From the NCBI RefSeq assembly GCF_014649875.1, contig NZ_BMTW01000003.1, positions 310,001 through 374,000 on the forward strand: a stretch of 64,000 nt of DNA. Direction: 5' to 3'. The position numbers and the translations under genes were made by a program. The notes beneath the pieces are model-generated. The model ran no database searches and was not told the DNA's origin. It saw only the letters and a program-made list of their open reading frames with translations. This DNA comes from Streptomyces rubiginosohelvolus. GTDB taxonomy: Bacteria; Actinomycetota; Actinomycetes; Streptomycetales; Streptomycetaceae. Positions 18,744-28,103 of the stretch are shown piece after piece (position 1 is the first letter of the stretch; every line of letters starts with the position of its first letter).

Positions 18744-19097
18744 TCAGCCCGCCGTGACGCGTACGCGCAGGGTGCCGTCCGGGCCCGCGAGCAGCACCGG
18801 GGTGTCCGGTCCGCCGAGGTCCCGCACCGCGGCCCGGTCGCCGTCGGAGGGGGTCTCGGCGGAGGAGACGACGGCCGCCGCCTCCAGCGAGGTGGCGCCG
18901 CTGGCCACGGCCATGGCGACGGCGGTCTGCAGCGCGCTGAGCTTCAGCGACTCCAGCGCCACCGTGCCCGCGACATACGTACGTCCCGTCTCGTCGCGTA
19001 CGGCCGCGCCCTCGGGCACCCCGTTGCGGGCGCGGGCGCTGCGCGCCAGGGTGACGATCTTGCGGTCCTCGGCGTCGAGGTCGGTGGTGTCGGTCAT
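18744..19097 (-). CDS. Cytidine-deaminase-fold protein lacking the catalytic zinc residues
   Basis: A 117-residue protein with the layout of a small cytidine deaminase (ARSARARNGVPEGAAVRDET, TYVAGTVALESLKLSALQTA, PVLLAGPDG), located beside era, where such genes occur in many Gram-positive bacteria. The zinc-binding Cys-Ala-Glu and Pro-Cys-x2-Cys motifs are absent: there is no Cys in the protein at all, and helix 2 reads LSALQTAVAMAVASG. It is therefore probably not a deaminase. Start MTDTTDLDAED at 19097 is chosen over an upstream in-frame ATG with non-conserved residues. Function unknown. Confidence 0.75.
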   Translation of the reverse strand: MTDTTDLDAEDRKIVTLARSARARNGVPEGAAVRDETGRTYVAGTVALESLKLSALQTAVAMAVASGATSLEAAAVVSSAETPSDGDRAAVRDLGGPDTPVLLAGPDGTLRVRVTAG

Positions 19098-19195
19098 GGC
19101 ACGAGCATACGAAGCGGGCGACGGGCCGGCCGAGCGGGCCACCCGGCACCGGTCACCCCGGCACCGGATACATCGGGCCGCGGCGGTACGTCGAT

Positions 19196-19226
19196 GGGCC
19201 CGCTCCCCACGGGGAGGAGCGGGCCC
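19196..19226 (-). terminator. Terminator after the phoH-ybeY-corC-mmcQ run
   Basis: Arms GGGCCCGCTCC and GGAGCGGGCCC with a GC-rich inner loop, 22 nt past the MmcQ-like stop codon, before the deaminase-fold gene. Confidence 0.7.
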
Positions 19227-19247
19227 GTCCGCGTAACGCCTGACGGC

Positions 19248-19601
19248 CTACGGCCGGTCCAGGCGGAGCCGTTCCGCTTTCGGGAGTCCGGCGACCACCA
19301 GGTCGTAGGAGTCCTCGATCATCTCGCGCAGCAGCCGGTCGGGGACGCCGGAGACGGTGACCGTGTTCCAGTGCCGCTTGCTCATGTGCCAGCCGGGCAC
19401 GACCGCGGTGTGCGTCTCGCGCAGGCGGATCGCCTCGTCGGGGTCGCACTTGAGGTTGACGGTGAGCGGGCGGGCGTCCAGGGCGGTGAGGGCGAACATC
19501 TTGCCGAGCACCTTGAAGACCGAGGTCTCCGGGCCGAACGGGAACTCCTCGACGCTCGCGTTGAACTCCAGGCAGAAGGCCCTCAGCCGCTCCGGCGTCA
19601 T
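19248..19601 (-). CDS. MmcQ/YjbR family DNA-binding-type protein
   Basis: A 117-residue member of the MmcQ/YjbR (CyaY-like fold) family: [56 protein letters not shown], then a C-terminal helix SYDLVVAGLPKAERL. The fold resembles DNA-binding proteins, but no clear activity is established. The start overlaps the CorC stop by 4 bp (ATGA), so it is translationally coupled to the ybeY-corC genes. Confidence 0.88.
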   Translation of the reverse strand: MTPERLRAFCLEFNASVEEFPFGPETSVFKVLGKMFALTALDARPLTVNLKCDPDEAIRLRETHTAVVPGWHMSKRHWNTVTVSGVPDRLLREMIEDSYDLVVAGLPKAERLRLDRP

Positions 19602-20896
19602 TCCGCTTCCTTCTCCTCGGGTTCCTGGTGCTCCGGCTCCACGAGCACCGTGACGATCTTGTTCCGGCGGCCCGCCGGGGACTCCGCGGTGAGCCGGAGC
19701 CGGCGCTGGTCCGGCAGTTCGACGACGGCGGAGGCACCGGCGATCGGGACCCGGCCGAGCGCCTTGGCGAGCAGGCCGCCGACGGTCTCCACGTCCTCGT
19801 CGTCGTACTCGTCGAGCCCGAAGAGGTCGCCGAGGTCCCCGATGTCGAGGCGGGCGGTGACCCGGTAGCAGTTGTTCTCCAGCTCCTGGACGGGCGGCAG
19901 TTCCCGGTCGTACTCGTCGGTGATCTCGCCGACGATCTCCTCCAGGATGTCCTCGATGGTGACGATGCCGGCGGTGCCGCCGTACTCGTCGATGACGACC
20001 GCGACATGGCTGCGGTCCTGCTGCATCTCGCGCAGGAGGTCCCCGGCGTTCTTGGTGTCGGGGACGAAGGCGGCGGGGCGCATCGCGGTGGAGACGGGGT
20101 CGGCCTCGGACTCGCGGTTGATGTGCGTCTTGCGGACGAGGTCCTTGAGATAGACGATCCCGACGACGTCGTCCTCGTTCTCCCCCGTGACCGGTATCCG
20201 GGAGAAGCCGGAGCGCAGGGCGAGGGTGAGGGCCTGGCGGATCGTCTTGTAGCGCTCGATGGAGACAAGGTCGGTGCGCGGCACCATGACCTCGCGGACC
20301 AGGGTGTCGCCCAGCTCGAAGACCGAATGCACCATGCGGCGCTCGTCGTCCTCGATGAGCGACTCGGCCTCGGCGAGGTCGACCATCGCGCGCAGTTCCG
20401 CCTCGCTGGCGAAGGGGCCCTTGCGGAACCCCTTGCCCGGGGTCAGGGCGTTGCCGACGAGGATCAGCAGCTGCGGGATCGGGCCCATGATCCTGGCCAG
20501 CGGGAGCAGGACGTACGCCGAGGCCGTGGCCGTGTTCAGCGGGTGCTGGCGGCCGATGGTGCGCGGGGAGACGCCGATGGCGACGTAGGAGACGAGGACC
20601 ATCACGCCCATCGCGACGGCCAGCGCCTCCCAGGTCTCGGGGAACTCCTGGAGGCAGACGTAGGTGACGAGGACTCCGGCCGACATCTCGCAGGCGACCC
20701 GCACCAGCAGGGCGACGTTGAGATAGCGGGTCGGGTCGGCCGCGATCTGCGCGAGCTTCGCGCTGCCGCGCCGGCCGGACCGGACCGCCTCGTCCGCCCG
20801 GAAGCTGGAGGTGCGGGCGATGCCGGCCTCGGCGCAGGCGGCCAGCCAGCCGACCATGACCAGCAGGACGGCGCCGACGATCAACGGGGTGCTCAC
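19598..20896 (-). CDS. CorC/HlyC-type membrane protein (DUF21-CBS-CorC_HlyC)
   Basis: A 432-residue integral membrane protein. Residues 1-150 hold the DUF21 transmembrane domain with about four segments ([20 protein letters not shown] at the start). Residues about 200-325 hold two CBS domains ([20 protein letters not shown] and [20 protein letters not shown]), and about 340-425 the CorC_HlyC transporter-associated domain. Relatives are linked to magnesium/cobalt efflux and divalent cation homeostasis; the older 'hemolysin' label is not supported. It overlaps both neighbours by 4 bp, in an operon with ybeY and phoH. Confidence 0.92.
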   Translation of the reverse strand: MSTPLIVGAVLLVMVGWLAACAEAGIARTSSFRADEAVRSGRRGSAKLAQIAADPTRYLNVALLVRVACEMSAGVLVTYVCLQEFPETWEALAVAMGVMVLVSYVAIGVSPRTIGRQHPLNTATASAYVLLPLARIMGPIPQLLILVGNALTPGKGFRKGPFASEAELRAMVDLAEAESLIEDDERRMVHSVFELGDTLVREVMVPRTDLVSIERYKTIRQALTLALRSGFSRIPVTGENEDDVVGIVYLKDLVRKTHINRESEADPVSTAMRPAAFVPDTKNAGDLLREMQQDRSHVAVVIDEYGGTAGIVTIEDILEEIVGEITDEYDRELPPVQELENNCYRVTARLDIGDLGDLFGLDEYDDEDVETVGGLLAKALGRVPIAGASAVVELPDQRRLRLTAESPAGRRNKIVTVLVEPEHQEPEEKEAE

Positions 20897-21390
20897 GAGA
20901 CGGTGGGGGCGGGGGACGCGCCGGTGAGCCCGTGCTCGCCGCGCCAGCCGTCCACGATGGCGGCCTGGAGACCGAACATCTCGGCCTTCTCGTCCGGCTC
21001 CTCGTGGTCGTACCCCAGCAGGTGCAGCACCCCGTGGACGGTCAGGAGCTGGAGCTCCTCGTCCATGGAGTGCTGCGTCGGGGCCTCTTCGCCCTGCTTC
21101 TTCGCGACCTCCGGGCAGAGCACGATGTCACCGAGGAGCCCCTGCGGGGGCTCCTCGTCGTCCTTGGCCGGCGGACGCAGCTCGTCCATCGGGAAGGACA
21201 TGACATCGGTCGGACCGGGGAGGTCCATCCACTGGATGTGCAGCTGCTCCATGGCGTCGGTGTCCACCACGATCACCGAGAGCTCGGACAGCGGGTGGAT
21301 CCGCATCCGGGCCAGTGCGTAGCGGGCGATGTCGAGGATCGCCTGCTCGTCGACCTCGGTTCCGGACTCGTTGTTGACGTCGATCGACAT
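20893..21390 (-). CDS. ybeY: Endoribonuclease YbeY (rRNA maturation)
   Basis: A 165-residue zinc-dependent RNase that processes the 3' end of 16S rRNA and takes part in ribosome quality control. The signature [13 protein letters not shown] (near residues 119-131) supplies the three His ligands of the H-x3-H-x5-H motif. Upstream, DVMSFPMDE and [11 protein letters not shown] are also conserved. It starts 12 bp after the phoH stop and overlaps the CorC gene by 4 bp. The phoH-ybeY pairing is widely conserved. Confidence 0.95.
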   Translation of the reverse strand: MSIDVNNESGTEVDEQAILDIARYALARMRIHPLSELSVIVVDTDAMEQLHIQWMDLPGPTDVMSFPMDELRPPAKDDEEPPQGLLGDIVLCPEVAKKQGEEAPTQHSMDEELQLLTVHGVLHLLGYDHEEPDEKAEMFGLQAAIVDGWRGEHGLTGASPAPTVS

Positions 21391-21402
21391 GGTGCGCTGC
21401 GG

Positions 21403-22467
<1,065 letters not shown>

Positions 22468-22632
22468 GGGCCGGCCCTATGGCCTGCGCATACCTCCCGT
22501 TGCAGGGTTCTCGCTGCTCGACAACCTCTGGATTACCAAGCCTACGACCTGGCAGTGACAACACCGAGGGGTTTTACCGGCCGTGTGTGCGACGCGGCCC
22601 GGCGTCCGCGTGTGGGACCGGCCGCCGCCCGC

Positions 22633-23838
22633 TCACTGGCGGAAGCCGATCGTGGGCACGGCGCGCCGCAGCGGCCAGGCGCGGGCCGTGGCGGGCAGCA
22701 GGTCGTCCAGGAAGGCGTAGCGCTCCAGGGCGGCCGGGTCCTGGCGGTCGCAGGTGCGGATCAGCTGCCACCAGGCGGCGATCTCGGCCCAGCCGGGGGC
22801 GGAGAGCGAGCCGCCGAACTCCTGGACCGAGAGGGCGGCGGTGAGCCCGGCGAAGGCGAGCCGGTCGGCGAGCGGCCAGTCGGCGAGGGTGCCGGTCACG
22901 AAACCGGCGACGAAGACGTCCCCCGCCCCGGTCGGATCGAGCGCCTCCACCTCGATGGCGGGCACGGCCGCTGCGGTGCCGGTGCGCCCGTCGACGGCGT
23001 ACGCGCCCTCCGCACCGAGGGTGACCACAGCGAGCGGGACGCGTTCGGCGAGCGCGTGCGCGGCGGCGCGCGGGCAGTCGGTACGGGTGTAGCGCATCGC
23101 CTCCTCCGCGTTGGGCAGGAACGCCTCGCAGTGCGCCAGGTCGGGCAGGGCGTCCAGGTCCCAGCGGCCGGTCTCGTCCCACCCGACGTCGCCGAAGACC
23201 AGCGCACCGTCCCGGGCGGCGGTGGCCACCCAGGGCTCGCTCCGGCCCGGGGCGAGCGAGGCGATGGCGGCGCGGGCGCGCGGCGGACACTGCGGGAAGA
23301 CCGGGGCGGCGGCGCCGGTGGAAGTTCCGTTTTCGGGGGTCCCGGTGGAGGTTCCGGTTTCGGTGGTCCCGGTGGAGCTTTCGGTCCCGGCGGCCCCTGC
23401 CCGGCTTCCGGTTCCGGCGTCGGGCGCCGGGGCGGGGGCCTCGTGGCCGTGCGAGACCATCGTGCGCTCGCCCTCGTACGCCATGGAGACGGTGACCGGG
23501 GAGTGCCAGCCGGGGACGGTGTGCGACATCGACAGGTCGATGCCCTCGCCCTGTTCCAGGGCGTCCCAGCAGTACTCGCCGTAGTGGTCGTCCCCGAAGG
23601 CGGCGGCGAGGGAGGTGTGCAGCCCGAGGCGGGCGAGGGCGGTGGCCATGTTGGCGACGCCGCCGGGGCTGGAGCCCATCCCCCGGGCCCAGGACTCGGT
23701 GCCGCGCACGGGGGCGCTGTCGAGGCCCGTGAAGATGATGTCGAGGAAGACCGGGCCTGTCAGGAAGACGTCGCAGGCGGGGTCGCGCGGGGCGCGCAGC
23801 GCCTCCAGCGGGTCGATGCCCGGAGTGTCTGTGCTCAC
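22633..23838 (-). CDS. PfkB-family carbohydrate kinase with an internal low-complexity insert
   Basis: A 401-residue ribokinase-fold sugar kinase. The N-terminus has FLTGPVFLDIIFTGL, the Gly-rich SSPGGVANMATALARLG motif is near 57-73, and the ATP/catalytic motif DPTGAGDVFVAGF starts at D301 with catalytic D307. Between about residues 135 and 178 is a Thr/Gly/Ser/Glu-rich tract (GTESSTGTTETGTSTGTPEN) not expected in the fold, encoded by imperfect DNA repeats at 23305-23436. GTG at 23838 is preferred because the family homology starts there, although the frame stays open upstream. The sugar substrate is unknown. Confidence 0.88.
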   Translation of the reverse strand: MSTDTPGIDPLEALRAPRDPACDVFLTGPVFLDIIFTGLDSAPVRGTESWARGMGSSPGGVANMATALARLGLHTSLAAAFGDDHYGEYCWDALEQGEGIDLSMSHTVPGWHSPVTVSMAYEGERTMVSHGHEAPAPAPDAGTGSRAGAAGTESSTGTTETGTSTGTPENGTSTGAAAPVFPQCPPRARAAIASLAPGRSEPWVATAARDGALVFGDVGWDETGRWDLDALPDLAHCEAFLPNAEEAMRYTRTDCPRAAAHALAERVPLAVVTLGAEGAYAVDGRTGTAAAVPAIEVEALDPTGAGDVFVAGFVTGTLADWPLADRLAFAGLTAALSVQEFGGSLSAPGWAEIAAWWQLIRTCDRQDPAALERYAFLDDLLPATARAWPLRRAVPTIGFRQ

Positions 23839-24315
23839 CGTGCGCTCCCGGGGTCGTGCGGCGGATCGCGGCGGGATCCGGACCGTGTGAGGTGCGGTCA
23901 GTCTGCCCGATCCGCGGAGGGGAACGCAGTGTCCGCGCCCATGTGTTCGCAGCACGCCTGACCTGCATAAACATGCGCTAATACCCGGCGTTCGACTGCA
24001 TAAACGCATAAGTGATCCAGATCACATCGGGGCGACTTTCGGGGAGCCGGAAGCGCTTGATACAAATTGCCCCGCGAGCACCTTCGGGGACGTTGTCCGA
24101 CGAGAGCCGCAATCCCCTGGCATAGCGCCATACCTCCCGCAGCACCCCCATGCCTTCCCGCAGTACCCCTTGCCTTGCCTCCCCCTGCCTTCGCGCAGTA
24201 CCCCCGCCCCACCTCCCGCTGCCTTCCCGCAGCGCCCCGCCCTACCTCCCCCTTGCCTTTTCGCCGTACCCCCTCCCCTCCCCCCGCCTGCTCAGGCATG
24301 TCTTCAGGAACGCCC
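23839..24315. promoter_or_regulatory. Long intergenic region between the PfkB kinase and MFS gene, with operator-like sites
   Basis: TGCATAAACATGC (23964-23976) and TGCATAAACGCATA (23997-24010) share TGCATAAAC and look like half-operators of the ArgR type (TGCATA-AT-rich-TGCA). Immediately after, GTGATCCAGATCAC (24012-24025) is a 14-bp palindrome close to the Crp site pattern GTG-N6-xxCAC. The rest is a C-rich repeat tract. AT-rich DNA here contrasts with the flanking genes. Regulator identities are guesses from pattern. Confidence 0.4.
24118..24290. repeat. C-rich imperfect tandem repeats upstream of the MFS gene
   Basis: Units of the form (T)GCCTTCCCGCAGTACCCC recur about six times with drift (CATACCTCCCGCAGCACCCC, GCCTTCGCGCAGTACCCCC, GCTGCCTTCCCGCAGCGCCCC and others). 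Almost purine-free over long stretches. It sits directly upstream of the transporter's start codon. Confidence 0.65.
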
Positions 24316-25668
24316 ATGTCCTCGCGCCCTGGTGCCGCGTGGCCCCTGGTGGCCGTGTTCACCGCCGGTTACCTCGCCTCTTATCTCCTCCCCACCGTCG
24401 TCGGCCGGCTCAGCGCTCATCTCGGGCTGAGTCCCGCCCAGGCCGGTCTGGTCGGCAGCGCCCTGCTCCTCAGCTCGGCCGGTGCCGGCTTCGCCCTCGC
24501 GGGCCGGGTCGAGCGGTTCGGGGCCCGTACCCCTGCCCGCGCCGGACTGATACTCGCCGCCGTCGGCTACGGCTGTGCCGCGCTCGCCGGGTCCGTGCCG
24601 CTGGTGGTGCTCGGTGTGATGGTCGGCGGCTTCGGCTCGGGCACGGCGACGGCGGTCGCGGCATCCGGGATCGCCGCCCGGCGCGACCCGCACCGGACCT
24701 CCTCGCTCGGACTGCTCACCGTGTCCGCCACGGCGGGCGTCCTCTACCTGACCATCCCTCACCTCGGCGGCGGCCACCGGCTTCCCTTCGCCGCGATCGC
24801 CCTGGTCGCCCTGCTCGTCTGGCCCGCGACCGCCCGGCTCGACGGCGCGCGGACGGCGGAGGAGACCAGCTCGCCGATCACGGGCCGGCTGCCGCACCGC
24901 CGCTCCGGGCTCGTCCTGGCGGGCGGCATGCTCGTCTGGTCCATGGCGCAGAACGCGCTGTGGGGCGTGAGCAGCCGCATCGGCCTCGACCAGGCGGGGC
25001 TGTCCGAGGTCACCGTCGGCGCGGTGTTCGCCGCCGCGCTCGGTGCCGGGCTGCTCGGGGTGACCGGTGCCGGGCTGCTCGGCGCCCGGCTCGGCCGGGC
25101 GGTGCCGATCGGGCTCGGGACCGTGGTCATCGCCGCGAGCATCGTGCTCAGCTCGTCGGCCCGGGACCTCGGCTCGTTCGCGACCGGCGAGATCATGTGG
25201 AACACCGTCTACCCGGTGGTCCTCTCCTACCTGATCGGGCTGGCCGCCTCGCTGGACATACGCGGCCGCTGGGCGGTGCTGGCGGGCTCGGCCTCTTCGA
25301 TAGGGGTGGCCTGCGGCCCGCTGCTGGGCAGCGTGCTCTCCGAGGAGGCCGGCTATCCGGCGATGGGGCTCATCCTGGGGGCGGCCACCCTGCTGGTCGC
25401 CGCCCCGGTGACCGCCGTGGCGCTGCACACCGGCGGCCGTCCGCTGGTGCCCGGTTCGGTACGCCGTCGCGGTGGCGCCCCGGCCGCGCTGCTCGCCGCC
25501 ACCACCGGCGGCCTGTCCGGCGCGGTGCCGAAACTCGGCTCGCCGGAGCAGGCCGTCACGGAACTGCGCGTACGGCGCAGGCGGCTGGTGCGCAGTGCGA
25601 TCCGGACAGCCGGTCCGGACGGCGGTTCCGGTCAGTCGAACGCGTACGCCTCGACCTCGGCCAGGTAG
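24316..25668 (+). CDS. MFS transporter
   Basis: A 450-residue major facilitator with 12 predicted segments (WPLVAVFTAGYLASYLLPTV first). The loop 2-3 motif is degenerate (GRVERFGARTPARAGL). Gly/Ala-rich helices follow, and a C-terminal basic tail (LRVRRRRLVRSAIR) ends in a Ser/Gly-rich stretch. The start at 24316 has CAGGAA nearby; ATG at 24298, six codons earlier, is also possible. The 3' end overlaps the convergent adenosine deaminase gene by 37 bp, so the tail may be variable. Substrate unknown; it is unrelated by sequence to the other two MFS proteins in the window. Confidence 0.82.
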   Translation: MSSRPGAAWPLVAVFTAGYLASYLLPTVVGRLSAHLGLSPAQAGLVGSALLLSSAGAGFALAGRVERFGARTPARAGLILAAVGYGCAALAGSVPLVVLGVMVGGFGSGTATAVAASGIAARRDPHRTSSLGLLTVSATAGVLYLTIPHLGGGHRLPFAAIALVALLVWPATARLDGARTAEETSSPITGRLPHRRSGLVLAGGMLVWSMAQNALWGVSSRIGLDQAGLSEVTVGAVFAAALGAGLLGVTGAGLLGARLGRAVPIGLGTVVIAASIVLSSSARDLGSFATGEIMWNTVYPVVLSYLIGLAASLDIRGRWAVLAGSASSIGVACGPLLGSVLSEEAGYPAMGLILGAATLLVAAPVTAVALHTGGRPLVPGSVRRRGGAPAALLAATTGGLSGAVPKLGSPEQAVTELRVRRRRLVRSAIRTAGPDGGSGQSNAYASTSAR

Positions 25669-26636
25669 CGCGCCCGGCGCTCCTCGTCGTGGTCGAGGAA
25701 GGCCGCCTCGAAGGAGTTGCGGGCCAGGGTGCGCAGCTGCTCCGGGTCCAGGGCGAGCGCGTCACGGACGGCGTCGAAGTTATCTCCGGCGTACCCGCCG
25801 AAGTAGGCGGGGTCGTCGGAGTTGACCGTGCAGTGCAGTCCGGCGGCCAGCATCGCGGGCAGCGGGTGGTCGGTCAGCTTGTCGACCGTGCGCAGCCGTA
25901 CATTGGAAAGCGGGCAGAGCGTGAGCGGCACCCGGTCCGCGACCAGCCGTGCCACCAGCTCCGGGTCCTCCATGCAGCGCAGCCCGTGGTCGACGCGCTC
26001 GACGCCGAGGATGTCCAGGGCCTCCCGGATGTACTCCGGCGGGCCCTCCTCCCCCGCGTGGGCCACCTTGCGCAGGCCGAGCGCGGTGGCCGCCTCGTAC
26101 ACCTCACGGAACTTGGCGGGCGGGTGGCCGACCTCGGCGGAGTCCAGGCCGACGGCGCTGATCCGGTGGAGGTACGGCTTGGCCGCGTCGAGGGTGCCGA
26201 GGGCCGATTCGGCGGACAGGTCGCGCAGGAAGCACAGGATGAGCTGGGTGGAGACGCCGTGGGTCTCCTCGCTGCGCTCCAGCGCGCGGCCGAGCCCTTC
26301 GATGACCGTGCCGATGGGGACGCCCCGGGCGGTGTGGGCCTGCGGGTCGAAGAAGATCTCGGCGTGCCGGACCCCCTGGGCGGCGGCGCGGGCGAGGTAG
26401 GCGTCGGCGAGTTCGGCGAAGTCGTCCTCGGTGCGCAGGACGGCCATCAGCGCGTAGTAGAGGTCCAGGAAGGACTGGAGGTCGTCGAACTGGTAGGCGG
26501 CGCGCAGTTCTTCGGTGGTGGCGTACGGCAGGGTCACCCCGTTGCGTTCCGCGAGGGCGAAGGCCAGCTCGGGTTCGAGGGTGCCTTCGATGTGGAGGTG
26601 GAGTTCGGCCTTGGGGAGGTGCACGGTGTCTCGCAA
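25632..26636 (-). CDS. add: Adenosine deaminase
   Basis: Hydrolyses adenosine and deoxyadenosine to inosine and deoxyinosine in purine salvage. The 334-residue TIM-barrel metallohydrolase shows KAELHLHIEG (His-x-His zinc ligands, residues 9-18), KVAHAGEEG (His ligand), DHGLRCMEDPELVARL, TLCPLSNVRL, and VNSDDPAYF with the catalytic Asp pair. It is shorter than many Streptomyces members but complete. It is last in a run with rnz and the HIT gene (18 bp from rnz), and its 3' end overlaps the MFS gene by 37 bp. Related amidohydrolases (adenine or aminodeoxyfutalosine deaminase) are alternatives. Confidence 0.88.
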   Translation of the reverse strand: MRDTVHLPKAELHLHIEGTLEPELAFALAERNGVTLPYATTEELRAAYQFDDLQSFLDLYYALMAVLRTEDDFAELADAYLARAAAQGVRHAEIFFDPQAHTARGVPIGTVIEGLGRALERSEETHGVSTQLILCFLRDLSAESALGTLDAAKPYLHRISAVGLDSAEVGHPPAKFREVYEAATALGLRKVAHAGEEGPPEYIREALDILGVERVDHGLRCMEDPELVARLVADRVPLTLCPLSNVRLRTVDKLTDHPLPAMLAAGLHCTVNSDDPAYFGGYAGDNFDAVRDALALDPEQLRTLARNSFEAAFLDHDEERRARYLAEVEAYAFD

Positions 26637-26654
26637 ACGGTGGTGCTGGTGGGG

Positions 26655-27566
26655 TCAGTGGTGCCGGGTGGGGAGCGGGACGCGGATGAGGTCCTGGGCG
26701 ACGGTGAGTTCGCCGTCGAACCCGGCGGCGCGGGCCTGGGTCTCGAAGAGTTCCGGGTCGTTGTAGCGCTGGGAGAAGTGGGTGAGCACGAGGTGGCGGA
26801 CGCCCGCCTCCGTCGCGACCCGGGCGGCCTGTCCGGCGGTCAGGTGGCCGTGGTCGACGGCGAGTTTCTCGTCCTCGTCGAGGAAGGTCGACTCGATGAC
26901 GAGCATGTCGCAGCCCTCGGCGAGCGCGTACACCCCGTCGCAGAGCCGGGTGTCCATGACGAACGCGAACCGCTGCCCGCGCCGGTGCTCGGAGACCTGC
27001 TCCAGCGTGACGCCGCCCAGGGAGCCCTCGCGCTGGAGGCGGCCCACGTCCGGTCCGGCGATGCCGTGCTCCTTGAGCAGGGCGGGCAGCATACGGCGGG
27101 TGTCGGGCTCGGTGAGGCGGTAGCCGTACGACTCGACGGGGTGCGAGAGCCGATGGCTGTCCAGGGTGTACGCGGGGGTGGTGGCGAGGATTCCGCCGTC
27201 CCCGGCGACGGGGTCCTGGGCCAGCTCGACGGTCTCGCGGTAGGCGGTGGCGTACCGCAGCCGGTCGAAGAAGTGCTGCCCGCTCGCCGGGTAGTGGGCG
27301 GTGACCGGGTGCGGCACCTGGTCCAGGTTGATCCGCTGGATCACCCCGGCGAGCCCGAGGGAGTGGTCGCCGTGGAAGTGGGTGACGCAGATCCGGTGGA
27401 TGTCGTGCGCGGCGACCCCGGCCCGCAGCATCTGGCGCTGGGTGCCCTCGCCGGGGTCGAAGAGGATGCCCTCGCCGTCCCAGCGCAGCAGATAGCCGTT
27501 GTGGTTACGGTGACGGGTGGGGACCTGGCTGGCGGTGCCGAGCACCACCAGCTCGCGTACGGACAT
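26655..27566 (-). CDS. rnz: Ribonuclease Z (tRNA 3' processing)
   Basis: Removes 3' trailers from pre-tRNAs. The 303-residue MBL-fold enzyme begins [19 protein letters not shown]. It has the zinc motif [11 protein letters not shown] (near residues 61-71), a middle exosite region and the late His in [10 protein letters not shown]. It lies between the HIT gene (37 bp upstream) and adenosine deaminase (18 bp downstream), so co-transcription is likely. The two tRNA-Ala copies near the window end lack an encoded CCA, consistent with a need for this enzyme. Confidence 0.94.
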   Translation of the reverse strand: MSVRELVVLGTASQVPTRHRNHNGYLLRWDGEGILFDPGEGTQRQMLRAGVAAHDIHRICVTHFHGDHSLGLAGVIQRINLDQVPHPVTAHYPASGQHFFDRLRYATAYRETVELAQDPVAGDGGILATTPAYTLDSHRLSHPVESYGYRLTEPDTRRMLPALLKEHGIAGPDVGRLQREGSLGGVTLEQVSEHRRGQRFAFVMDTRLCDGVYALAEGCDMLVIESTFLDEDEKLAVDHGHLTAGQAARVATEAGVRHLVLTHFSQRYNDPELFETQARAAGFDGELTVAQDLIRVPLPTRHH

Positions 27567-27603
27567 GGGGAAACGCTCCTGCGCTGCTGCTGTACGGGAA
27601 GGG

Positions 27604-27963
27604 TTATCCGGGGGGCCACTGGAGGCCGCGGCCGCCCAGGACGTGGGCGTGCGCGTGGAAGACGGTCTGGCCGGCGCCGGACCCCGTGTTGAAGATGACC
27701 CGGTAGCCGGTGGAGTCGATCTTCTCGTCGGCGGCGACCGCTCCGGCCTCGGTCAGCACGTCGGCGGCGATCTGCGGTTCGGCGGCGGCGAGGGAGGCGG
27801 CGTCCGGGTAGTGGACCTTGGGGATGACCAGGACGTGGGTGGGGGCCTGCGGGTTGATGTCGCGGAAGGCGACGGTGGTCCCGCTCTCGCGGACGATGGT
27901 CGCCGGGATGTCCCCCGAGACGATCTTGCAGAACAGGCAGTCGGACTGCGGCTCTCCCGCCAT
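27604..27963 (-). CDS. HIT family hydrolase (HinT-like)
   Basis: A 119-residue histidine-triad protein that hydrolyses nucleotide phosphoramidates such as AMP-lysine in known members. [16 protein letters not shown] is the typical N-terminus, [13 protein letters not shown] the middle, and [10 protein letters not shown] the active-site triad. Start MAGEPQSD at 27963 is chosen over an upstream in-frame ATG because the family begins just before the Cys pair. It is in line with rsmE (109 bp upstream) and rnz. Confidence 0.92.
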   Translation of the reverse strand: MAGEPQSDCLFCKIVSGDIPATIVRESGTTVAFRDINPQAPTHVLVIPKVHYPDAASLAAAEPQIAADVLTEAGAVAADEKIDSTGYRVIFNTGSGAGQTVFHAHAHVLGGRGLQWPPG

Positions 27964-28052
27964 GGCGCCGGGCCTCCTCATTCGCTGATGATCAGTACGG
28001 CTCATGCTAGAGCCTCTTGCCGGGCCGCCGGGCACGGTTCACGCCTGCGGCA

Positions 28053-28103
28053 CGGTGCGTCCCGGCAGCGCTTTATCCCCAGCGGCCGGTGCGTCCCAGC
28101 AGC
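28053..28103. repeat. 17-bp direct repeat flanking the rsmE stop codon
   Basis: CGGTGCGTCCCGGCAGC (28053-28069) and CGGTGCGTCCCAGCAGC (28087-28103) differ at one base and lie on either side of the rsmE stop codon (28073-28075). The second copy is coding (…L-G-R-T), the first is not. Period 34 nt. Confidence 0.65.

Noticed and set aside
23960..24300. CRISPR array
   Set aside because: Repeats are short, degenerate and contiguous without unique spacers of uniform length; no cas genes occur.
24150..27692. A long plus-strand open frame of more than 1000 codons
   Set aside because: It runs across the MFS gene and antisense to adenosine deaminase and RNase Z, has Arg/Pro- or Gly/Val-rich composition and no domain. 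It is a high-GC shadow frame.
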